From RBG-16-57-11 sp964503145 (GTDB lineage Bacteria; Chloroflexota; Anaerolineae; Anaerolineales; UBA4823), in the NCBI GenBank assembly GCA_964503145.1, contig CAZCYV010000018.1, forward strand, positions 1-64,000: 64,000 nt of DNA. Reading direction: 5' to 3'. Positions 24,696 to 33,201 of this stretch are shown here, piece by piece. The notes below the pieces were generated by a model that saw only the letters and a program-made list of their open reading frames with translations, had not been told where the DNA came from and did not search any database. A program made the translations under genes and the position numbers. The number at the start of each line of letters is the position of its first letter. The stretch's first letter is position 1.

Positions 24696-25460
24696 ATGGC
24701 TGTCAATGGGATCGATGTATCCAAGTGGCAGGGGGAGATCAACTGGCAAAAGGCAAAATCTGCCGGAGCGCAGTTTGCCATCATCCGGGCAGGCTCTATC
24801 GACAACGTCGCGGGCAACTGCTACGAAGACACCCAGTTCCGCCGCAACGCCGAGTTGGCCCCATCTGTCATGCCGGTAGGATTCTACTGGTATTTCCGAC
24901 CCAACTGGAATGCCATCACCCAGGCCGATTTTTTCTGCGACCTGATCCAGGATAAGAACTGGAAAATCTACCCTGTCATCGACGTCGAGGAGCACGCGGC
25001 AATGACCAAAACCGCCGTCGCCTCGGCGGTGTGGTCTTTCACCAACCGGGTCTATCAGCGTTTCAACATCCGCCCGATGATTTACACCTCGCCGGGCTTT
25101 TGGAACAGCCGCGTTGCGCGCAACACCTGGGCGCGGGATTTCCCGCTATGGGTGGCCCACTGGAACACCAACATGCCGACTCTGCCCGACGATTGGAAGA
25201 ACTACGCCGTCCCCTATCGCTTTTGGCAGACGCACGTCGGGCAGGATGGGCCGGATTACGGGATGCAGTCCAAGGGGCTGGATCATGATGTGTACAACGG
25301 CGAGTGGGAGCAATTCGTCCGAGAGTTCAAGCTGACGGAGCCGGAACCAGAGCCAGAGCCAGAAACCATGTTCGTGGACGACTTCGTCATCGAGAAGCTG
25401 TATCCGCTGATGGTGGAGCGCTGGGGCTACACCGGCCCTCGGCCGGTGAAGCGAGCGTAG
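24696..25460 (+). CDS. GH25 lysozyme (N-acetylmuramidase) without signal peptide
   Basis: 254 residues from ATG 24696 (GAAGGGAG upstream). It starts immediately with the GH25 fold: GIDVSKWQGEINW (5-17), FAIIRAGS, FYWYF, catalytic D96 and E98 in YPVIDVEEH, then MIYTSPGFW and LWVAHW. GH25 enzymes cleave MurNAc-GlcNAc beta-1,4 bonds. No signal peptide or membrane helix is present. After an acidic (EP)n linker (about 215-225) comes a short tail of about 30 residues (DDFVIEKLYPLMVERWGY). Lack of a signal is typical of phage endolysins, but no other phage genes are near. A small gene follows 70 bp downstream. Confidence 0.92.
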   Translation: MAVNGIDVSKWQGEINWQKAKSAGAQFAIIRAGSIDNVAGNCYEDTQFRRNAELAPSVMPVGFYWYFRPNWNAITQADFFCDLIQDKNWKIYPVIDVEEHAAMTKTAVASAVWSFTNRVYQRFNIRPMIYTSPGFWNSRVARNTWARDFPLWVAHWNTNMPTLPDDWKNYAVPYRFWQTHVGQDGPDYGMQSKGLDHDVYNGEWEQFVREFKLTEPEPEPEPETMFVDDFVIEKLYPLMVERWGYTGPRPVKRA

Positions 25461-25530
25461 GCGCGCTCAAATCAGCAGGCCAATGCTTGCCGATCTGCGC
25501 ACACAGCTATCGAATAAAGGGGCGCTTTCG

Positions 25531-25860
25531 ATGGGAGACTATCTTCGCCCGCCGGATGACGTTTACTGGCACTTCAGGCGTCTGCCTGTGGATAAGCAAG
25601 TCGGCGCCGAATGCGTCAGCAAAGAAGACGGTTACCGATACCGCGTCAGGGAAGACCGCGTCATATGCAGAGTGGTCGAAGGCGTTGAGATCGAAACGAT
25701 CGATAGCATCCCGCTCAGACTGCCCGCCGGAGCGCAAGTCCTGACCGGAGTCCGCTGGGGCTTTCGGATGCCCATCGCCACCTTTTACCAGCAAATCATC
25801 GGGCGATCGGGAGCCGGGCCGCTCGAGCAGGATGCCAGAGAGCGGCCCCGTGCGCCATAG
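25531..25860 (+). CDS. Small hypothetical protein downstream of GH25 lysozyme
   Basis: 109 residues from ATG 25531 (weak AAAGGGG upstream; a second in-frame start at 25483 adds 16 residues). It is charged and soluble, with no membrane segment, and I recognise no domain. YWHFRRLPVDKQVGAECVS and GYRYRVREDRVICRVVEGV suggest a small beta-rich fold. A perfect 13-bp hairpin ends the unit 19 bp later, so it is probably co-transcribed with the lysozyme. Coding status is likely but not proven. Confidence 0.55.
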   Translation: MGDYLRPPDDVYWHFRRLPVDKQVGAECVSKEDGYRYRVREDRVICRVVEGVEIETIDSIPLRLPAGAQVLTGVRWGFRMPIATFYQQIIGRSGAGPLEQDARERPRAP

Positions 25861-25879
25861 CGCCGGGCGATAACTCGCT

Positions 25880-25909
25880 GCTCCGCCGAGGTAACCACCT
25901 CGGCGGAGC
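25880..25909. terminator. Perfect 13-bp hairpin between convergent genes
   Basis: GCTCCGCCGAGGT (25880-25892) pairs with ACCTCGGCGGAGC (25897-25909) around loop AACC. It lies between the plus-strand hypothetical gene and the minus-strand kamA, so it can serve both. No U-tract follows in either direction. Confidence 0.7.
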
Positions 25910-25930
25910 GCTATGGACGATCACAGTGAC

Positions 25931-27277
25931 TTAGCCCTTGGGGGCGGCTTCAGGTTCTTCGCCTGCTCCGATCCCTAGCGGCACCCACTTCTTAGCGTCT
26001 TTCAGGCGGTGCTGGATGCCGCTGCGGTCGTGCACCTCGTCGAAGCCTTCGGGCTTGATGAACATTTGCTCGCCCTGCAGCAAGCCATGCACGCCCGCCT
26101 GGCCGGGCTCAGGGCGTTTGACGCCCTTGAACTTCGCCGCCTTGCTGGGCAAGTAATCGATTGGCTCTTCATAGGTGGTGATGTAGCCCTCATAGTTGCG
26201 CAACACCACCTTGTGATCTGAGTAGCTGAGCAGATAGTTCGGCGACACCGGGATCTTGCCGCCGCCGCCCGGCGCGTCGATAATGTATTGATGCACGGCG
26301 TAGCCCGAAGTGTGACCACGCAGCCCTTCCATGATCTCGATCCCCTTGCCCACTGGCGTGCGGAAATGCCCTGCGCCTTCCACCAAGTCGCACTGATAGA
26401 GATAGTAGGGCCGCACGCGAATGCGCACCAACTGCTGCACCAGTTCCCGCTGAATATGCACGTTGTCGTTCACACCAGCGAGCAACACCGCCTGGTTGCC
26501 CAGCGGGATGCCGGCGCGGGTCAGCTTATCGGTTGCGGCAGCCAGCTCGGCAGAAATCTCGTTGGGGTGGTTCACGTGGATGTTCATCCACAACGGGTGA
26601 TACTTCTGAAGCATATCACATAGCTCGTCAGTGACGCGCATGGGCAGGAAAACCGGCACACGCGTCCCGATGCGCACGATTTCGATGTGCGGTATCTCGC
26701 GCAGCCGCCGCAGGATCTCCTCCAGGATTTTGGGCGCCAGCACCAGCGGGTCGCCGCCAGAGAGCAGCACATCCCGCACCTGGGGCGTGCGTTTGAGATA
26801 TTCGATCTGCATCTCGAATTCGGCGCGCGAGAAGGTCGCCGATGGGTCGCCGACGATGCGCGAGCGGGTGCAATAGCGGCAGTATGAAGCGCACTGCGTG
26901 GTGACCAGCATCAATACGCGGTCGGGGTAGCGATGCACCAGGCCAGGGACGGGCGAATGGCGATCCTCTGCCAGCGAGTCCTCCATCATTGCCGTAAACG
27001 GCACCAGTTCGGCGTCTGTAGGCACCACTTGCTTGCGAATCGGGTCATCCGGGTCGTCGGGATCGATCAGAGAAATGAAGTAAGGCGTGATATCCACGCG
27101 GAACAGATTGGCGGCGGAAAGGGCTTTGCGCTCGCTGTCGGTTAGCGGTATCACCCGCTCGAATTCTTCGACGGTGTTGATGCGGTTGCTCAGTTGCCAG
27201 CGCCAGTTGTTCCATTGCTCATCCGGTACATCAGCGTAAACCGGAGCACGTTTCGAGATAAATGGGGTATTCGACAT
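25931..27277 (-). CDS. kamA: Lysine 2,3-aminomutase
   Basis: 448 residues, radical SAM and PLP enzyme. The 4Fe-4S cysteines are C129, C133 and C136 (CASYCRYC). The PLP lysine is K341 in GGGGKIPVSPNY. D297 (QCDLVEG) and D334 (IIDAPGG) match the aspartates that bind the substrate epsilon-amino group in true aminomutases, which argues against EpmB-type paralogues. It converts L-lysine to L-beta-lysine, used either for fermentation or as the osmolyte N-acetyl-beta-lysine. Neither kamDE nor the ablB acetyltransferase is adjacent. GAGGAGACC precedes the ATG. Confidence 0.95.
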   Translation of the reverse strand: MSNTPFISKRAPVYADVPDEQWNNWRWQLSNRINTVEEFERVIPLTDSERKALSAANLFRVDITPYFISLIDPDDPDDPIRKQVVPTDAELVPFTAMMEDSLAEDRHSPVPGLVHRYPDRVLMLVTTQCASYCRYCTRSRIVGDPSATFSRAEFEMQIEYLKRTPQVRDVLLSGGDPLVLAPKILEEILRRLREIPHIEIVRIGTRVPVFLPMRVTDELCDMLQKYHPLWMNIHVNHPNEISAELAAATDKLTRAGIPLGNQAVLLAGVNDNVHIQRELVQQLVRIRVRPYYLYQCDLVEGAGHFRTPVGKGIEIMEGLRGHTSGYAVHQYIIDAPGGGGKIPVSPNYLLSYSDHKVVLRNYEGYITTYEEPIDYLPSKAAKFKGVKRPEPGQAGVHGLLQGEQMFIKPEGFDEVHDRSGIQHRLKDAKKWVPLGIGAGEEPEAAPKG

Positions 27278-27496
27278 GTTGGGGTCTCCTCAAGATGAAA
27301 CGCGAACCTAACAATAAGGGTTTCCAAGAGCCATCAGCTCATCGGAGCGCGAACGCTTGTCAATGACCTGCCTGCGCAGCGTCTGGCGGGTCATGATCCG
27401 TCCGAAAAAAGCCCGAAAACTGAACAGCAAACTCCCAAAGCATAGATGAATTTTACCCACAAAGATACCTGCGGTCAAATCCCTGCGTCGATTTGC

Positions 27497-28525
27497 TCAA
27501 GGGGCCAGGATCACCGGGATGCTGGATAGGTGAGCGATGTCGGAGATCGGCTCGCCCTCTTCGAAGATCACCAGCAAAGCTGGCGTCAGATCGTTGACCG
27601 CATAAGGCACCTCGGCGATGTACCTGCCATAAGTGCCTGGCTTTTCGTACTCGACGCCCGCCAGCCTCTGCCCCAGGATGCGCCCATCCTCGCCAACCAG
27701 CATCACGCGCAGAGGCTGCTCTGGGTTGTTCGGCAACGCCCTGCCGGAGATGAACAATTTGCCGCCCTGGATCAGGGCATTGGGAAACGGATCTTCAATA
27801 ATCAGGCGCTGCCACAAGGCGGTTGGAGGGGTAAGCTCGGACTGTCCCACAGAGATTAAGATCAGATTCACAGAGTTCACATCGATCAGACGACCAAAAG
27901 GATCTTCGACGCTGACCACCAGGCGCCCGGCCTCGGCTACAGCGCTGATCCCAAAGTCCATGTCCACCCCAATTTTGGCGATTTCCCAGGGGATACGGTC
28001 ATAGGTGCGCAGGTGGCGCGCCAGCAAGCGGCCATCCTCTCCATATAATTCGACGCGCACCACTTTTCCCACCCGCGAGGTCAGGCTTAAGGAAACCGGC
28101 AATGGCGAATGGATCTTGGAAAGCTCGCCCACCCTCAAGATCTGCACCGGAGCGTCGGGAAAAGGCGGCGCCAGGGTTGGGGTGGCCGTCGCCCTGGGCA
28201 AAACCGGCGCAGGCGTAGGCGAGGAGGTCGGGGTCGCAGAGGAAGCGGGGGAAACGGCCGTCGGGAGCGCCTGCTCGGTCTCCGTCGGTTCCGTACCCTC
28301 GCCCACTGCAGGAGATTTATCGATCGCCCGGGGGGTGAAAGTAGAGCCGTCGAGAAGGGTAGGCGTAACCCTGATCACACCCTGGGCTTCCAGGGTCAGC
28401 GCTGCGGCGGTGGGCATGAACTCCGCCGGCAGTGGTGTGGGCAAGCCGGGATTGTCCACACCCATACAGCCGGCCATTGCGCCCACGAGCAGCAGCGCCA
28501 CAATCGGAAGCGCGAACCGTTTCAA
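27497..28525 (-). CDS. Lipoprotein with Thr/Pro-rich linker
   Basis: 342 residues from a TTG start at 28525, 13 bp after the M32 peptidase stop. A lipoprotein signal ends in VGAMAGC (C20 is the likely lipidated Cys). Residues about 25-125 are a Thr/Pro/Ser/Ala-rich linker with repeated TPT-like runs. The rest (about 128-342) is beta-rich, with two similar halves (VRVELYGEDGRLLARHL and LRVMLVGEDGRILGQRL), perhaps two Ig-like domains. Anchored outside the membrane; function unknown. Likely co-transcribed with the peptidase. Confidence 0.82.
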   Translation of the reverse strand: MKRFALPIVALLLVGAMAGCMGVDNPGLPTPLPAEFMPTAAALTLEAQGVIRVTPTLLDGSTFTPRAIDKSPAVGEGTEPTETEQALPTAVSPASSATPTSSPTPAPVLPRATATPTLAPPFPDAPVQILRVGELSKIHSPLPVSLSLTSRVGKVVRVELYGEDGRLLARHLRTYDRIPWEIAKIGVDMDFGISAVAEAGRLVVSVEDPFGRLIDVNSVNLILISVGQSELTPPTALWQRLIIEDPFPNALIQGGKLFISGRALPNNPEQPLRVMLVGEDGRILGQRLAGVEYEKPGTYGRYIAEVPYAVNDLTPALLVIFEEGEPISDIAHLSSIPVILAP

Positions 28526-28538
28526 AGTCGCCAGGATC

Positions 28539-30041
28539 TCACAGGCGGTAGATTTCGCCGTACTTAGCGCGCAGATAACGCATATAGGGCACTGGGTCGA
28601 TCTTAGAACCCGTCACCCGCTGCACCAAAACCTGCGGTTCGAATTTGGCGCCATGGCGGTGGATCTTCTCCCGCAGCCAGGCGAGCAAAGCCGAAAACTC
28701 CCCATTGCGGATCTGCTCGGTCAGATCGGGAATATCTGCCAGGATACGCTCCCAAAGTTGCACCGAGATCAGGTTGCCCAGGGAATAGGTCGGGAAGTAA
28801 CCGATCAGGCCCATCGACCAGTGGATGTCCTGCAAGACGCCCTGAGTGTCGTTAGGCGGGGTGATGCCCAGGAACTCCTGCATGCGCGCGTTCCAGATAT
28901 CCGGCAGGTCTTTCACCGGCAGGCTGCCTTCGATTAGGCCGATCTCGATTTCCAAGCGCAGCATGACATGCAGATTGTAAGTCGCTTCATCAGCTTCAAC
29001 CCGTATCAAGGAGGGCTTGACCTTGTTGATGCCCCGGTAGAAGTCCTCCAGGCTGACCTTGCCAAGCTGCTCAGGGAAGTAATGCTGCAGGCGCGGATAA
29101 AAATACTCCCAGAAGGGCAGGGAGCGCCCCACCAGATTCTCCCACAGGCGCGATTGCGACTCGTGCACCGCCAGCGAGGCGCCATGATCAATGAGTGTGC
29201 GGCTCAGCGCGGGATCCACACCCTGGTTGTACAGGGCATGCCCAGCTTCGTGCATCGTACCAAAGAGCGCCGGATTGAGGAAATCGGGATAAACGCGAGT
29301 GGTGATGCGCACATCATCGATGCCCATGTCTTGCGTGAAGGGGTGCGGAGACTTATCCTGGCGCCCGCGCTTCCAATCATAGCCAAAGCGGGTGATCACT
29401 TCGACCCCAAAATCCCATTGCGCGGCCGGATCGAAGTTTTGGTGCAGAAAAGACGAATCGATTTCGGGCTTGTCCAAAATCGCCTTCACCAGCGCCACCT
29501 GCTGTGGACGCAAGGCATCGAAGATCGCCTTGACATCCGCAGTTTTCATCCCCGGCTCGAAGTCATCTAGCAATGGATCATAGACATGGTCATAGGGCGC
29601 GAACAGATCAGCGTAGCGGCGGCGCAGGCCAAAGATCTTTTCCAGATGCGGCTGGAACCTGGCAAAGTCGTTCTCGGCGCGCGCCTGCGCCCAGGCCTCA
29701 TGCGCCAAGGTGGTCGCCTGGGCGAACTCTGCCACCATTTCCGGCGGCACCCGGGTGCGCTTTTCGTACTGGCGACGCGTGACCCGGATCAGACAGGCGT
29801 CATCCGAGTCTGGATCGAGTTGTTCAGCGTATGGCGTCAGCTCGTCCAGCAATTTCCCCACCTCGGCCGAAGTGAATTTCACATGAGCCAGGGTTTCCAG
29901 GGTGCTGAGCTGATAGCCGCGTCCCTCTGCGCCGCCAGAAGGCATGTAGGTCTGTTGATCCCAGGATAGCAACGCCGCGGCGTTCTGGATATCGGAAACT
30001 TCTGCCAGGATCGCCTTAAGTTGAGCAAGTTTTTGTTCCAT
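28539..30041 (-). CDS. Metallocarboxypeptidase, family M32 (Taq carboxypeptidase type)
   Basis: 500 residues from ATG 30041 (an in-frame TTG at 30059 is an alternative, with a GGAG between them). The zinc motif HEAGH is at 264-268 (GTMHEAGHALY) and downstream M32 features are present (ESQSRLWENLVGRS with the glutamate ligand, IRVEADEATYNLHV). Length matches Thermus TaqCP (about 500). It removes C-terminal residues from peptides in the cytoplasm, so it may work with the Tricorn/DppA set, though it is 10 kb away on the other strand. Confidence 0.94.
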   Translation of the reverse strand: MEQKLAQLKAILAEVSDIQNAAALLSWDQQTYMPSGGAEGRGYQLSTLETLAHVKFTSAEVGKLLDELTPYAEQLDPDSDDACLIRVTRRQYEKRTRVPPEMVAEFAQATTLAHEAWAQARAENDFARFQPHLEKIFGLRRRYADLFAPYDHVYDPLLDDFEPGMKTADVKAIFDALRPQQVALVKAILDKPEIDSSFLHQNFDPAAQWDFGVEVITRFGYDWKRGRQDKSPHPFTQDMGIDDVRITTRVYPDFLNPALFGTMHEAGHALYNQGVDPALSRTLIDHGASLAVHESQSRLWENLVGRSLPFWEYFYPRLQHYFPEQLGKVSLEDFYRGINKVKPSLIRVEADEATYNLHVMLRLEIEIGLIEGSLPVKDLPDIWNARMQEFLGITPPNDTQGVLQDIHWSMGLIGYFPTYSLGNLISVQLWERILADIPDLTEQIRNGEFSALLAWLREKIHRHGAKFEPQVLVQRVTGSKIDPVPYMRYLRAKYGEIYRL

Positions 30042-30083
30042 AATCTTGATTATCTCCAAAAGTATTGTCGTGAGGCTTGATTT

Positions 30084-31025
30084 TCAGACCACTCTCCAGC
30101 GCAACGGCCGGTCTTCCAGCGCCGCCAGCACCTCATGGGCGATATCTTCGGCAGCGCGCGCCTGAGCTTCTTCGGTCTGCGCCCCAATGTGGGGGGTAGC
30201 GATCACATTCGGATGAGCGATCAGCGCCGTCGCGCCTGGGGGTTCCTGAGCGAAGACATCCAAAGCCGCCCCCGCCACCTGACCCGATTCCAGCGCGGAC
30301 AGCAGCGCCGCTTCGTCGATGATCCCGCCGCGCGCGGTGCAGATCAGGCGCACCCCAGGCTTCATGCTGGCGAGGGCCTGCGCGTCGACCATCTGACGCG
30401 TTTCAGCGGTGAGGGGGATATGATAGGTGATGAAATCGGCCTGCGCATACACCTCTGCCAGCGAAGCTGCCCTGGCGCCACGTTTGGCGATCTCTTCAGC
30501 GGGAAGCCAGGCGTCGTAACCCACCACAGACATCCCCAGGGCAGTCGCGCGCTGGGCGACCGCCGCGCCAATATGACCCATTCCGACCACCCCGAGGGTC
30601 TTACCGCTGATCTCTATGCCGATAAGCTCTTTTTTCAGCCACTGGCCGGCCTTCATCGCCGCATCGGCGCGCGGAATGCTGCGCGCCAGCGCCAGCAACA
30701 ACCCCAGGGTCAGCTCGGCGACTGCCAGGGTGGTAGAGGCTGGAGCGTTCACCACACAAACGCCATGATCCCGCGCCGCCTGCAGATCGATGTTATCTAT
30801 GCCTACGCCTGCCCGGCCCACCACGCGCAGGCGCACCGCCGCATCGAACAACGCCTGGGTGACTTTGGTGCGCCCGCGCACGATCATGGCCTCATATTCG
30901 CCGATCACCTGCAACAACTCTTCCGGCTGGATGTTCGGCCGGTTATCCACCTGTCCGGCCACGCGCAGAATTTCCTGGCCTCGCTCCTCGAGGCCATCAG
31001 TCAAGATGATTTTAAAATGGCTCAT
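30084..31025 (-). CDS. D-3-phosphoglycerate dehydrogenase-like 2-hydroxyacid dehydrogenase
   Basis: 313 residues. NAD-binding GVVGMGHIGAAVAQR (about 144-158), substrate-site GRAGVGIDNID and NAPAS, catalytic Arg in CTARGGIIDE, Glu, and His in PHIGAQTEEAQ. It is the short form without a regulatory ACT domain. The GxQTxEAQ ending resembles SerA-type enzymes of serine synthesis, but other hydroxyacid substrates are possible. No serC or serB is next to it. It lies 42 bp upstream of the M32 gene on the same strand. Confidence 0.88.
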   Translation of the reverse strand: MSHFKIILTDGLEERGQEILRVAGQVDNRPNIQPEELLQVIGEYEAMIVRGRTKVTQALFDAAVRLRVVGRAGVGIDNIDLQAARDHGVCVVNAPASTTLAVAELTLGLLLALARSIPRADAAMKAGQWLKKELIGIEISGKTLGVVGMGHIGAAVAQRATALGMSVVGYDAWLPAEEIAKRGARAASLAEVYAQADFITYHIPLTAETRQMVDAQALASMKPGVRLICTARGGIIDEAALLSALESGQVAGAALDVFAQEPPGATALIAHPNVIATPHIGAQTEEAQARAAEDIAHEVLAALEDRPLRWRVV

Positions 31026-31087
31026 AGACTCCTAAATCTCACCAAGAGCGGATTGAATTAGCCAATGCGATCAGGCCGAACTCGATT

Positions 31088-32719
31088 TTACCGCAGTTTC
31101 CCCCCATCGATCAGATCGTGGTGGACGCGGCAGGTGCGCCGCCCCGGCATAGCGCGATTTCTGCATGGCTTTCCCGAGCGCGTCAACGCCTGACACATGC
31201 CATCTTCAGACACTGGCGTTTCCTGGTGAATTGCCTGCGCAACAGGTGTCGAAGGTTCAACAGCCGAGGACTCCGGTTCGGCGGGTCTCTGAGGGACAGT
31301 CGCCCTGGAAAGCGGCCGCCCCCAGCTTTTAAGGTACTCCAGTTCATCCGAAAAGCTGCTCAGAATAGCTTCTGGATCCGGGATCAGCCCTTCGTCGGTC
31401 GCCACCCCCAGGAAGACCTGCCCGGCATAGCTGATGATGCTCACTCCAATCGCCAGGTTTGCCGGTGTCGGCACCCAGAACATCAGACTTTCGATTTTTT
31501 GACCGGCAAAATACAGCGGCTGCTGCGGTCCTGGTACATTGGTGATCACCGCGGTGCCTTTCAGTCCGAAGATCGAGATGATGATGCTCTCCAACTGGGT
31601 TGGGCTTAAACCGATTGCGCTCAAAATGCCCAGCGCCACCACCGCTTCTGGCGAATCCTTGATGGCGTTCATCCGCCGTTTGAGCGTCACCAGGCGCTTG
31701 AGCGGATCACGCGTCCCCACCGGCAACGAGAGAAACACCAGGCCAAAGCGATTGCCCAACTGGTCCAGTTCCTCCGGCGGCCGCAGGTTGACCGGCAAGA
31801 TCCCGCGGATATTCAACCCTTCGACCGGTTCGCCGCGCGCCTCCAGATAGCGGCGAAAGGCGCCGGTGAGCGCAGAAAGCAGGATATCGTTGACCGTGCC
31901 GCCCATCAAACGCCCGATGCGTTTGACCTCTTCCAGGTCGATGCCAGATGACCAGGCGACGCGCTTGGCGATCCCGCATTTGCCCCGCAGGGCCGTCTTG
32001 CGATCCGGGCCGATCAGTAGCAATTTGCCCAACGCCAGCGTGGTGTCTTTTCCATATCGGGCTGCGCTGCGGAGCCGGCTGGGGTGAATCAAAGTTTCAA
32101 ACCCTTCATGAACCAGGCTCTCGGCCGTTCGCCAGGTATGACCAAACGTCCTGACAGCGCGCACCGCCGAAGGAAACAATAGCTCCAGCAGGCTCTCCTC
32201 TTTCTCGGGTTCCGGTTCAGGCTCTATCCAGGGCGCGTCAGGTTCCAAATCCGCAGTTGAAAGCAACACCTGCACCAGCGCCAGACCGTCGGCGATGCAG
32301 TGATGCAAGCGGCAGATCAACGCCGAGCCGTCCAAATAATTTTCCACCAGATAAAAGGCCCATAGCGGCCGATCCAGATCCAGCGGCTGGCTCATCATCT
32401 CCCCAACGAGTTGTTGCAAGGCTTGCTGGTCGGCAGGCGGCGGCAGAGAAATCGGCTGGACGTGCCGATCGATATGAAAGTGCGGATCCAGTTCCCAACG
32501 CGGCAACCCCAGCCCACGAGATGGCTCCCGCACGCGCTGACGAAAACGCCTATGAACCAGCATCCGCCTGCTCAAAGTATCCTTCAGGCGTTGGATATCC
32601 ATCCGCCCTGAAAAAGTGATCACCCCCGTGATCACAGCCAGATTGGTCGGGCTATCCATATGCAACCAGGCAGCATCCACGCTGGAGAAACTTTCGCTTT
32701 CAATGCGCTTAGCGGTCAT
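31088..32719 (-). CDS. WS/DGAT-type acyltransferase with C-terminal Cys/His cluster
   Basis: 543 residues. The N-terminal condensation-like domain has the catalytic HHxxxDG at H139-G145 (HHCIADG). The C-terminal DGAT domain has NVPGP and the ILPVNLRP segment. Family members make wax esters or triacylglycerol from acyl-CoA. After about residue 460 there is a Pro/Ser/Glu-rich linker and then an unusual short module with C509, C519, C530, H533 and H534 (CQALTRSGKPC, CRVHH), resembling a small zinc-binding domain found on unrelated bacterial proteins. GAGGCG lies before ATG 32719. It is divergent from cutA. Confidence 0.9.
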   Translation of the reverse strand: MTAKRIESESFSSVDAAWLHMDSPTNLAVITGVITFSGRMDIQRLKDTLSRRMLVHRRFRQRVREPSRGLGLPRWELDPHFHIDRHVQPISLPPPADQQALQQLVGEMMSQPLDLDRPLWAFYLVENYLDGSALICRLHHCIADGLALVQVLLSTADLEPDAPWIEPEPEPEKEESLLELLFPSAVRAVRTFGHTWRTAESLVHEGFETLIHPSRLRSAARYGKDTTLALGKLLLIGPDRKTALRGKCGIAKRVAWSSGIDLEEVKRIGRLMGGTVNDILLSALTGAFRRYLEARGEPVEGLNIRGILPVNLRPPEELDQLGNRFGLVFLSLPVGTRDPLKRLVTLKRRMNAIKDSPEAVVALGILSAIGLSPTQLESIIISIFGLKGTAVITNVPGPQQPLYFAGQKIESLMFWVPTPANLAIGVSIISYAGQVFLGVATDEGLIPDPEAILSSFSDELEYLKSWGRPLSRATVPQRPAEPESSAVEPSTPVAQAIHQETPVSEDGMCQALTRSGKPCRNRAMPGRRTCRVHHDLIDGGKLR

Positions 32720-32784
32720 CGCGTCGCCTCCTTGTCAGGGATAACACCTGTGAGCCGTCTTAGTTATCCCCAACATCCGCTTCA

Positions 32785-32793
32785 TGGTATATT
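32785..32793 (+). promoter_or_regulatory. Extended -10 promoter candidate for cutA
   Basis: TGGTATATT, identical to the element at 4037, 29 bp before the cutA ATG. No good -35 is visible, as expected for an extended -10 promoter. Confidence 0.45.
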
Positions 32794-32822
32794 GGGCACA
32801 TAAAACCCAGGAGGTATTGCCG

Positions 32823-33149
32823 ATGAAAGACCAGCCGATCATTGTCCTGATCACTGCGCCATCGGATGAGGTGGGCAAACACATCGCCTCGAAGTTGGTC
32901 GAGGCGAAGCTTGCAGCCTGTGTCAATATACTCGGTCCGATCCGCTCCATCTACTATTGGGAAGGGAAAATCAACGCCGACGAAGAAGTGCTGCTGCTCG
33001 TCAAGAGCCGCTCGGAAATTTTCGAGAGCCATCTGATCCCTGCGGTTCAGGCGATCCACCCTTATCAGGTCCCGGAAATCATCGCCTTGCCCATAACCTC
33101 GGGCCTGCGCGACTATCTGGATTGGATGATGCGAGAGACCAAGACATAG
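32823..33149 (+). CDS. cutA: Divalent-cation tolerance protein CutA
   Basis: 108 residues from ATG 32823, set by CAGGAGG 7 bp upstream. CutA1 family markers: LAACVNILGPIRSIYYWEGKI (about 31-51), EEVLLLVKSR, and HPYQVPEIIALPI. It forms a trimer with a ferredoxin-like fold related to PII proteins. A role in metal tolerance is historical and the exact function is unsettled. Single gene between WS/DGAT and the GGDEF/EAL gene. Confidence 0.95.
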   Translation: MKDQPIIVLITAPSDEVGKHIASKLVEAKLAACVNILGPIRSIYYWEGKINADEEVLLLVKSRSEIFESHLIPAVQAIHPYQVPEIIALPITSGLRDYLDWMMRETKT

Positions 33150-33201
33150 CTGGCGAGGGGGTCGGGCATATCGGGCTGCGCCCCTTGCCGCACCGGCAGT
33201 G

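Noticed and set aside
24696..25860. Prophage
   Set aside because: Only a lysozyme and one small gene; no capsid, tail, terminase or integrase genes in the flanks.
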